From positions 1 to 19,840 of the forward strand of contig VBGV01000029.1 of NCBI GenBank assembly GCA_005880755.1: a stretch of DNA of 19,840 bases. Reading direction: 5' to 3'. The translations under genes were made by a program, and so were the position numbers. This document shows positions 14,060 through 19,840 of the stretch, piece after piece; position 1 is the stretch's first letter; the number at the start of each line of letters is the position of its first letter. This stretch comes from Chloroflexota bacterium (GTDB lineage Bacteria; Chloroflexota; Dormibacteria; Dormibacterales; Dormibacteraceae). Below the pieces are notes generated by a model. The model was not told the DNA's origin and ran no database searches. It saw only the letters and a list, made by a program, of their open reading frames with translations.

Positions 14060-15015
14060 CGGCATATCTAGCCGAGCACGTCGAGCAGGTCCGGCGGGCG
14101 GCGGAGCGAATCCGTCCGCATGTCCGCCGCACCCCCACCCTGACCACCGACCTCGACCCCGGCCTGAGGCTCAAGCCTGAGTGCTTCCAGGTCACCGGCT
14201 CTTTCAAGCCGCGCGGCGCTTTCAACGCCGTGTTGTCGCTGGTGGAGGAAGGCTCGCGGCCGCCGGGCGTGATCGCGGTCAGCTCGGGCAACCACGCGCA
14301 GGCGGTGGCGCTTGCGGCAGCGACGGTCGGACTGCCGGCGCTGATCCTCATCCCCGAGGACGCCAACCCGGCCAAGGTCGCGGCCACTCGCGCGCTTGGC
14401 GCCGAGGTCATCCAGGAGGGCATCACGTTCGCCAACCGCGAGGAGCGCCTCCGCGAAATGATGGCCGAGCGCGGATTCGTGCTCGTCCACCCCTTCAACG
14501 ACTGGAACGTGATCCACGGCCAGGGCACCGTGGCCCGGGAGCTGCTCGAGGATGAGCCCGACCTCGAGGTGATCGCGGCGCCGTGTGGGGGAGGCGGCCT
14601 GCTTTCCGGCACCGCGATCTCGGCCAAGAGCCACCGCGACGGGGTCAAGGTCGTGGGGGTCGAGCCGGAGGCGGCCGACGATGCCTACCGGACGTGGAAG
14701 TCGGGAAGCATTCAGACGCTCACGGCATCTCCCGCGACTCTCGCCGACGGCGTGCGCACGACCGCCATCGGGGCGCGTAACTTCGAGGTCATGTTCGGCA
14801 ACCGGCTGGTGGACGAGATCGTCACGGTCACCGAGAACGAGATCGCCAACGCAGTCAGGGTCGCCTGGACGCGGCTGCACCTCGCCCTCGAGCCGACGGG
14901 TGCGCTCCCCCTCGCCGCCTACCTTTCGGCCAAGCTGCCAAAGGGGCGCACCGGCCTGGTCCTCAGCGGCGGCAACGCCAACCTTCAGACCATGGCTACA
15001 CTGCTCGGAACCTGA
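14056..15015 (+). CDS. threonine/serine dehydratase-like PLP enzyme
   Basis: This 319-residue fold-type II PLP enzyme of the threonine dehydratase/serine racemase group most likely deaminates L-threonine or L-serine to an oxo acid. It shows the PLP lysine Lys51 in VTGSFKPRGAFNAV, the substrate loop SSGNHAQAVALAA (about 75-87) and the phosphate-binding PCGGGGLLSG (about 176-185). There is no C-terminal ACT domain, so it is not the allosteric biosynthetic IlvA but the short catabolic or racemase-like form. Start TTG 14056 overlaps the transporter stop (TTGA). Its TGA overlaps the next ATG by one base. Confidence 0.9.
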   Translation: MTAYLAEHVEQVRRAAERIRPHVRRTPTLTTDLDPGLRLKPECFQVTGSFKPRGAFNAVLSLVEEGSRPPGVIAVSSGNHAQAVALAAATVGLPALILIPEDANPAKVAATRALGAEVIQEGITFANREERLREMMAERGFVLVHPFNDWNVIHGQGTVARELLEDEPDLEVIAAPCGGGGLLSGTAISAKSHRDGVKVVGVEPEAADDAYRTWKSGSIQTLTASPATLADGVRTTAIGARNFEVMFGNRLVDEIVTVTENEIANAVRVAWTRLHLALEPTGALPLAAYLSAKLPKGRTGLVLSGGNANLQTMATLLGT

Positions 15016-15482
15016 TGATTCCGGTCAAGGAAGTGATGACCCGAAACGTGATCACGTTTCGCGAGGACACGCCGGTGGAGGAGATCGCGAGCACGCTGAC
15101 GTCGAAGCGGATCACGGGTGCGCCTGTCGTTGGCAACGAGGGCCACGTGGTCGGCATCGTCTCCGAGACGGACGTCTTCTCGAAGAAGGGAAAGACCGCG
15201 CGCGAGATCATGAGCCCGCGCGTCATCTCGGTCACCGAGGAAACCGGGATCGACGAGGCGGCCAGGCTTCTCATCGGCGAGCGCATACGCCGCGTGCCGG
15301 TGATCCGGGGCGGCAAGATGGTCGGACTCCTCAGCAGGTCGGATGTGCTCGACTTCTTCGCCAAGACGCGCTGGACCTGCAAGATATGCGGCTGGTGGGA
15401 GCGCAGCCTGGAGCGCCCGGCGCGCTGCTTCTCGTGCTCGAGCACCGACCTGCAGCTGGAGCGTGCCGATCCCGGGCACTAG
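15015..15482 (+). CDS. CBS-domain pair protein with C-terminal zinc ribbon
   Basis: This 155-residue protein has two CBS motifs, residues 1-55 (VKEVMTRNVITFREDTPVEEIASTL) and 62-117 (AREIMSPRVISVTEETGIDEAA). These form a Bateman module that normally binds adenine nucleotides. The last ~35 residues hold Cys122/Cys125 and Cys138/Cys141 (CxxC-x12-CxxC), a zinc ribbon or rubredoxin-like knuckle. The function is unknown; such proteins may sense ATP/AMP or AdoMet and pass the signal to a partner. It lies between two PLP enzyme genes with 1-nt and 0-nt junctions, so it may regulate one of them. The second CBS ends in the usual LLSRSDVL. Confidence 0.88.
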   Translation: MIPVKEVMTRNVITFREDTPVEEIASTLTSKRITGAPVVGNEGHVVGIVSETDVFSKKGKTAREIMSPRVISVTEETGIDEAARLLIGERIRRVPVIRGGKMVGLLSRSDVLDFFAKTRWTCKICGWWERSLERPARCFSCSSTDLQLERADPGH

Positions 15483-16706
15483 TTGTATCCCCACGAAGTC
15501 AGAGGCTACGCCGTGACTTCGCGGGGGCCCCTCGGAACATCGATCGGCCTGTCCCTGAAGGCGCAGAGCTTCACCGAGTCGGTCATCCGCGAGATGACGC
15601 GCCTCAATCTCGCCCTGCACGGACCTGAGAAGGCGGTCAATTTCGCGCAGGGATTCCCGGATTTCGATCCCGACATCCGCATCATCGACGCCGCGGCCAA
15701 TGCGCTTCGCGCCGGCTTCAACCAGTACGCGACGACATGGGGAGCCCCGCAGCTGCGCAATGCGGTGGCGCGGAAACAGTCGGCCGCGTGGGGCCGCACC
15801 GTCGATCCAGACCGCGAGGTGACCGTCTCGTGCGGCGCGACTGAGGCGATGATCGCGGCGATGCTGGCGGCGGTGGACCCGGGCGACGAGGTGATCGTCT
15901 TCGAGCCGTTCTACGAGAACTACGGTCCGGACTGCGTGATCAGCGGCGCGGTCCCGCGCTACGTCGCGCTTCGTCCGCCGGACTGGTCGTTCGACGCCGA
16001 CGAGCTGCGAGCCGCTTTCAACGACAAGACGCGCGCGATCGTGATCAACACGCCGCACAACCCGACGGGCAAGGTCTATTCGCTGTCTGAGCTCGACCTC
16101 ATCGCGGGGCTGTGCATCGAGCATGACGCGATCGCGATCACCGACGAGATCTACGAGCACCTCGTCTATCGCGGACGGCACATCAGCATCGCCACGCTGC
16201 CGGGGATGGCGGAGCGCACGATCACGATCAGCGGCGCGAGCAAGACGTATTCGGTGACCGGGTGGCGCATCGGATGGGTGATCGCTCCGCCCGCGCTCAC
16301 AGCGGGCATCCGCAAGGTGCACGACTTCCTCACCGTAGGCGCGGCGCACCCGCTCCAGGTCGCGATCGCGCAGGCGCTCGAGCTGCCCCCGTCCTTTTAC
16401 GTCGAGCTGCTGGGCGACTACCAGGAGCGTCGGGATGCGATCGTCGGCGGGCTGCAGGAGTGCGGCTTCGAGGTGTCGGCCCCCGACGGCGCTTACTACG
16501 TGATGGCGGGGATCGATGCGTTCGGTGCCGCGGACGACATCTCGTTCGCGCGACGCCTGATCGAGGAGGCGGCGGTGGCCACGGTTCCAGCCTCGAGCTT
16601 CTACCACGACCCCGCCCTGGGTCGCCGCCACATCAGGTTCAGCTTCCCGAAAAAGATCGAGACGATCGACCGGGGGCTGGCCGCGCTTCGCCCGTTGCGG
16701 TCTTAA
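15483..16706 (+). CDS. PLP-dependent class I/II aminotransferase
   Basis: This aminotransferase (407 residues from TTG 15483) is of the fold-type I, AspC/kynurenine-methionine aminotransferase group. Marks are NFAQGFPDFDPD near the N-terminus (53-64), NTPHNPTG with Asn193, the DEIYEHLVY motif with Asp221 and Tyr224, the PLP lysine Lys254 in SGASKTYSVTGWRIGW, and the C-terminal Arg in RRHIRFSF. The exact amino donor cannot be set; methionine, glutamine, kynurenine or aromatic acids are all possible. TTG 15483 directly follows the CBS stop; GTG 15513 is an alternative, removing ten residues before the conserved part. It is the last gene of the dtd operon, and 44 nt separate it from the next start. 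Confidence 0.9.
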   Translation: MYPHEVRGYAVTSRGPLGTSIGLSLKAQSFTESVIREMTRLNLALHGPEKAVNFAQGFPDFDPDIRIIDAAANALRAGFNQYATTWGAPQLRNAVARKQSAAWGRTVDPDREVTVSCGATEAMIAAMLAAVDPGDEVIVFEPFYENYGPDCVISGAVPRYVALRPPDWSFDADELRAAFNDKTRAIVINTPHNPTGKVYSLSELDLIAGLCIEHDAIAITDEIYEHLVYRGRHISIATLPGMAERTITISGASKTYSVTGWRIGWVIAPPALTAGIRKVHDFLTVGAAHPLQVAIAQALELPPSFYVELLGDYQERRDAIVGGLQECGFEVSAPDGAYYVMAGIDAFGAADDISFARRLIEEAAVATVPASSFYHDPALGRRHIRFSFPKKIETIDRGLAALRPLRS

Positions 16707-16712
16707 CAAGCT

Positions 16713-16744
16713 GGGTTCCAACCCGACTTTTCGACGCCTAGCCT
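16713..16744 (+). promoter_or_regulatory. leaderless promoter with a palindrome over the -35 region
   Basis: TAGCCT (16739-16744) ends 6 nt before ATG 16751, giving a leaderless arrangement. The palindrome GGGTTCCAACCC (16713-16724) covers the -35 position; TTCCAA at 16716-16721 is a weak -35 at 17 nt. A two-base loop makes this a poor RNA hairpin, so a protein-binding site is the likelier role. Confidence 0.45.
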
Positions 16745-16750
16745 GGCGTC

Positions 16751-17140
16751 ATGCGCCAATTCATTCGCTCCCCGCTCACATGGATGGTGGTCGCCGAGCT
16801 CGTCGTCGTCGGCGTGCTTGTGGTTGTCGCCTGGACCGCGGTCACGGCCGCCACGAGGCCGGCGCTTGCTTCCCCCACCGACCAGCTGCCCGACTCGCCG
16901 AGCGACTCGAGCGCCCTGCCGGACCTACCCGTCCTCACCCCAGGGGCTCGCGGCCCGTTGCCGGGGCTCAACCTCGAAAGCCGGTTCTGGCGGACACGGC
17001 TGGCCGAGCTGAACCGCGACCAGGCTCTTCTCGCCCAGCTCGAATGGCGGATTGTCCACACTGCCATGGACGCGATGAAGCGCTACCTCGAGACGGTCGT
17101 GCTGCCCGCGGTCCAGCGAGCCGAGAAGAGCGGAGGCTGA
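16751..17140 (+). CDS. small single-pass membrane-anchored protein, unknown function
   Basis: This is a 129-residue protein. After a short basic start (MRQFIRSPL) comes one long hydrophobic helix at about 11-36. A flexible Pro/Ser/Asp-rich linker (about 40-75) follows, then a charged, probably helical C-terminal domain (about 78-129) with ERFWRTRLAEL-like amphipathic character (ESRFWRTRLAELNRDQ). The helix lacks a clear signal-peptidase site at its end, so it is more likely an anchor than a cleaved signal; the C-terminus would be outside. No family is recognised. It converges on the bactofilin gene with 15 nt between stops. Confidence 0.7.
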   Translation: MRQFIRSPLTWMVVAELVVVGVLVVVAWTAVTAATRPALASPTDQLPDSPSDSSALPDLPVLTPGARGPLPGLNLESRFWRTRLAELNRDQALLAQLEWRIVHTAMDAMKRYLETVVLPAVQRAEKSGG

Positions 17141-17155
17141 GGGAAGTTGAGCTAG

Positions 17156-17536
17156 CTAGCCCTTGTCGGCCGACATCGTGACGTTGCCGTTGAGCGTGGC
17201 GCCGTCCTCGACCGTGAGGCGGCTGACCCTCACGTCGCCGTTCAGCCGGCCCGAGCCGCCGAGCGTGAGGCGCTTTTTGGCCGTCACGTTGCCGGTGACC
17301 TGGCCGCGGACGTTGACGTTCGAGCCCTCGATCGCGGCCTGGATGTTGGCGGTCGAGTCGACCGTCACGTCCCCGCTCGCCTTGAGGTCGCCCTCGACGT
17401 TGCCCGCGATCTTGAGGTCGCCCTGGATCTCCAGGCGGCCCTGCAGGATGTCGCGCGGGCCGAGGCTGACGACGTTATTCCCGCCGTTCTGCGACGTACC
17501 GGATGCCTGAACCGCGGTTTTTTCAGCTGAAGCCAT
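17156..17536 (-). CDS. bactofilin family protein
   Basis: This 126-residue protein (counting from ATG 17536) belongs to the polymerising bactofilin/DUF583 cytoskeletal family. It has a disordered N-terminus of about 25 residues (Ser/Gln/Asn-rich), followed by repeating short strands with GDLKIAGNVEGDLKASGDV, GQVTGNVTAKKRLTLGGSG and LNGDVRVSRL, the right-handed beta-helix rungs of bactofilins. Bactofilins form membrane-associated filaments that place cell-wall or division proteins. I chose ATG 17536 because GGAGG lies 5 nt upstream of it; ATG 17560 is in frame and would add eight residues, but it has no Shine-Dalgarno sequence. It diverges from the methyltransferase gene. Confidence 0.9.
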   Translation of the reverse strand: MASAEKTAVQASGTSQNGGNNVVSLGPRDILQGRLEIQGDLKIAGNVEGDLKASGDVTVDSTANIQAAIEGSNVNVRGQVTGNVTAKKRLTLGGSGRLNGDVRVSRLTVEDGATLNGNVTMSADKG

Positions 17537-17686
17537 GGAATCCTCCACTACGTTTTCCATACTGTCATCCCAACTCTGGCAACCATTCGGACTTGCGCCC
17601 GATAAAAGGGCTGAGCCGGGATTTCAGGGAGCTAGCATCGTAACAGCCGTACCCCCAGGCGTCGACAAAGGATAAGCAGCACACCC

Positions 17687-18535
17687 GTGGCCTTGATGAA
17701 CCCCGATTCTTCGGACGAGATGGTCGACCACATGGTCGACTTCTTCGACCGCATCGCTCCCGTCTACGACACCTGGGCGGGCGGGCAGCATGGGCGGGTC
17801 GCGTCGCGGCTCGTGGACCTGGCCGCGCCCGCCAAGAACGAGCAGGTGCTGGACGTTGGTACGGGCACCGGACTGGTGGCGCATGTGGTCGGCCCGCGCG
17901 TGAACCCTGGCCTGGTGATCGGAATCGACCTTTCCTCGAACATGCTGTCCATCGCTCGTTCGCGGATGGCGAAGAACATCCAGTTCGTCGGCATGGCGGC
18001 TGAAAACCTGGTCTTCAGGCCCGCGACTTTCGACCTGGTGACGATGGGCGAGGCCCTGGCCTACTTCGCCGATCCAACCACCGCCCTGGAAGAGGCGAAC
18101 CGGGTGCTGCGCCCGGGCGGACGGCTCGCGGTCTCGTGCCAGCGGCGGAGCCTCAGCACGCGGGCCCAGGACCTGTTCTTCCAGGGCCTGGTGCCGCTCG
18201 CCCGGCGGCATTACCTGAGCCTGCCCCGCTACAGCTCCGAGCGCGCCAAGTTCGGGGAGCCAGAGGTGCTGCCGCAGCTCCTCTCGGCGGCAGGTTTTGA
18301 GATGACGCGGCTGACGGAGATGGTGACGGGCGGCCGGGCGAACGGCGCGCGCGAGTGGACCGAGCTGATGGCGGGGGCGGGTCCTCTTCCGAACACGCTG
18401 ATCCGCGCCCTTGGACCGCGTTATCGAAGCGAGCTCGAAGCGGAGGTCGAATTGGCGATGGCCAGCCTGGGCGACCCCGACGAAGCGTTCAGATATCACC
18501 ACTCGTACGTCGTGGCGGTAGCGACAAAGCGATAA
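17687..18535 (+). CDS. class I SAM-dependent methyltransferase (UbiE-like)
   Basis: This 282-residue enzyme would transfer a methyl group from AdoMet. Motif I is VLDVGTGTG (54-62), followed by the acidic residue of GIDLSSNML (Asp81) that binds the AdoMet ribose. FDLVTMGEALAYFAD and the post-motif ANRVLRPGGRLAVSC complete the Rossmann core. The N-terminal VDFFDRIAPVYDTWAGG segment is like UbiE/MenG-type enzymes, but substrate specificity cannot be assigned and no quinone genes are near. GTG 17687 is the first in-frame start; ATG 17696 is equally possible. Neither has a Shine-Dalgarno sequence. The last 47 bp overlap the end of the MFS gene on the other strand. Confidence 0.87.
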   Translation: MALMNPDSSDEMVDHMVDFFDRIAPVYDTWAGGQHGRVASRLVDLAAPAKNEQVLDVGTGTGLVAHVVGPRVNPGLVIGIDLSSNMLSIARSRMAKNIQFVGMAAENLVFRPATFDLVTMGEALAYFADPTTALEEANRVLRPGGRLAVSCQRRSLSTRAQDLFFQGLVPLARRHYLSLPRYSSERAKFGEPEVLPQLLSAAGFEMTRLTEMVTGGRANGAREWTELMAGAGPLPNTLIRALGPRYRSELEAEVELAMASLGDPDEAFRYHHSYVVAVATKR

Positions 18536-19840
18536 CGACCGCCGCCAGCAGGCAAACGGCGGCGGCGATGAGGAAGATCTCGCGGTACTCCTGAAGAAAC
18601 GCCGCCGCCACGAGCTGCTCGAGGTGCTTGACCCGGGCGCGGAGGTCGGGGTCGGTCAGCACCGGGGTGCCAAGGATCTGGTGGAAGCGGTGCAGCCCGA
18701 ATGCAGTGAGCGCCGACAGCCCAACCAGCATCCCCATCGTGCGCGCCAGCACGACCAGGCTCGTGGCAAGGCCGTGGAACTGCCCGCGGGTCAACGCCAG
18801 AACGGAGGCGGTGAGGGGAGCGATCACGAGGCCGAAGCCGAGCCCGCACAGGCCAAGCGCGATGTCGGCCTGTCGCAGCGGCCCGACGTGTAGTGAGAGC
18901 TCGTCCGCACGCCATCCCGACATCTGCACGAAGGCGATGGCCGAGAGGACGATCCCCGCGGCGGCGGTCGGCCGGTCGCCGAGGCGGCCCGCCAGAAGAC
19001 CGCCCGCGAGCGCACCTACCGGCACGCCGACCAGGAACTGGGTCAGCAGCAAGCCGGACCCGAGCTCATCGAGGTTGAACACGAGCCGGCCCAGGAGGGG
19101 CACGTCGACCAAGGTGACCATCAGCGCGGCGCCAATGAGCACGTTGGCGGCTGTGGCGCCGGCGAAGGCACGGCTGCGCAGCAGATCGCGCGGAATCAGG
19201 GGCTCGAGCCTGCGGAGCTGGCGCCAGCCATAGACGCCCAGCACGACCACCGCCGCGAATGCTGCCGGCAGAAACAGTGCGTTGGTCGCTCGGTGCTGCG
19301 GGTCGTCCGGATAGAGCGCGAGCACGAGCAGGCCCAGTCCGGCGCCCAGCAGCGTCGCGCTGGGCCAGTCGATTGAAGAAGCGGGGGTGGGTTCGGCTGC
19401 CTTCACGCGGCGAGCTCCGAGGACCAATCCGGCGGTGCAGACCGTGGCCAGCGGCAGGTTCAGCCAGAAGACGAAGCGCCAGCCGCCCGCGCCGGCGGCG
19501 GCCGCGGCGAGACTGGCTCCGTACAACGGCCCGAAAACGCTGCCCGCCTCCTGCAGCGCGGCGACCGAGCCGAGGGCAACCGTGCGGGGTCGGTCGTGAT
19601 ACAGGTCGGCGGCCAGCGCTAGCGAGAGCGGGACCAGCCCCCCGCCACCAAGTCCCTGGACGAAGCGACCCGCGATGAGCCAGGGCAGGCCGGCAAAATC
19701 CCACAGTCCCGCCGTAGCTGTCATCGCAGAACCCAGCGCAAACGCCCCCATGCACACCGCATACACAGGGACACGGCCGCGCACATCCGAGTACGCGCCG
19801 AGGAGCGGCATCGCCACCACGTACCCGGCGAGAAATCCTG
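18489..19840 (-). CDS. MFS transporter, DHA2/EmrB-QacA-like (N-terminus beyond window)
   Basis: This multi-helix membrane transporter is read on the minus strand; the frame is open to the window edge, so the first helix is missing and about 450 codons are visible. The motif A loop is near the edge (GAYSDVRGRVPVY). IAGRFVQGLGGGGLVPLSLALAADLY and the motif-C-like LQEAGSVFGPLYGA are the usual signs of drug:H+ antiporters. WRFVFWLNLPLA is typical of the 14-helix DHA2 group, and enough later helices are seen to fit 13-14 in all. The substrate is unknown. GTG 19820 and ATG 19811 are internal, not starts. The gene converges on the methyltransferase gene with a 47-bp overlap. Confidence 0.9.
   Translation of the reverse strand, partial: GFLAGYVVAMPLLGAYSDVRGRVPVYAVCMGAFALGSAMTATAGLWDFAGLPWLIAGRFVQGLGGGGLVPLSLALAADLYHDRPRTVALGSVAALQEAGSVFGPLYGASLAAAAAGAGGWRFVFWLNLPLATVCTAGLVLGARRVKAAEPTPASSIDWPSATLLGAGLGLLVLALYPDDPQHRATNALFLPAAFAAVVVLGVYGWRQLRRLEPLIPRDLLRSRAFAGATAANVLIGAALMVTLVDVPLLGRLVFNLDELGSGLLLTQFLVGVPVGALAGGLLAGRLGDRPTAAAGIVLSAIAFVQMSGWRADELSLHVGPLRQADIALGLCGLGFGLVIAPLTASVLALTRGQFHGLATSLVVLARTMGMLVGLSALTAFGLHRFHQILGTPVLTDPDLRARVKHLEQLVAAAFLQEYREIFLIAAAVCLLAAVVIALSLPPRRTSGDI

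Noticed and set aside
16713..16724. GGGTTCCAACCC as a terminator hairpin after the aminotransferase gene
   Set aside because: A two-base loop is too tight for this RNA stem and the following T-run is short and displaced; kept only as a possible operator.
1..19840. tRNA, rRNA, CRISPR array, insertion sequence, prophage or toxin-antitoxin genes
   Set aside because: I found no repeat array, transposase, integrase or structural RNA signature by reading; base composition and codon use look even across the window.

Overview
This is a compact, strongly GC-rich bacterial chromosome segment in which G and C dominate the third codon positions. Almost every base is coding, gaps are short, and GTG and TTG starts are common. 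At least four gene starts show a TAnnnT -10 hexamer ending 6-8 nt before the start codon, the pattern of leaderless mRNAs. With an AdoK that closely resembles the mycobacterial enzyme and a PucR-type regulator beside the fatty-acid genes, this points to Actinomycetota or a neighbouring phylum such as Dormibacterota or Chloroflexota. I cannot place it more exactly. I see no rRNA, tRNA, CRISPR array or insertion sequence.

Left part (1-5184): the 3' end of an unidentified gene; a small basic protein with a strong promoter and its own intrinsic terminator; an adenosine-kinase-like PfkB sugar kinase; a minus-strand two-gene ABC-2 exporter; a HIT hydrolase diverging from it across a tiny bidirectional promoter; a DinB-like metalloprotein; and a dienelactone-hydrolase-family enzyme.

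Centre (5202-12520): a FasR-like PucR regulator followed by a type II fatty-acid synthesis operon, fabF-acpP-fabH-fabD-fabG-accD-accA. These genes make malonyl-CoA (accDA), load it on ACP (fabD, acpP), start chains (fabH), elongate (fabF) and reduce (fabG). Dehydratase, enoyl reductase and AccB/AccC are not here. A 17-bp inverted repeat, TTGGAC-N5-GTCCAA, lies upstream of fabF, and a near copy lies just inside the regulator's own coding start, suggesting one regulon logic.

Right-centre (12521-16706): a 147-nt structured leader carrying a 30-codon small ORF whose Shine-Dalgarno sequence sits in a hairpin. It leads into a tightly overlapping operon: dtd, an EamA exporter, a threonine/serine dehydratase, a CBS-plus-zinc-ribbon protein and an aminotransferase.

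Right end (16707-19840): a small membrane-anchored protein convergent with a bactofilin, then a SAM methyltransferase whose 3' end overlaps that of a truncated MFS drug-type transporter. No gene-free stretch exceeds 300 bases.
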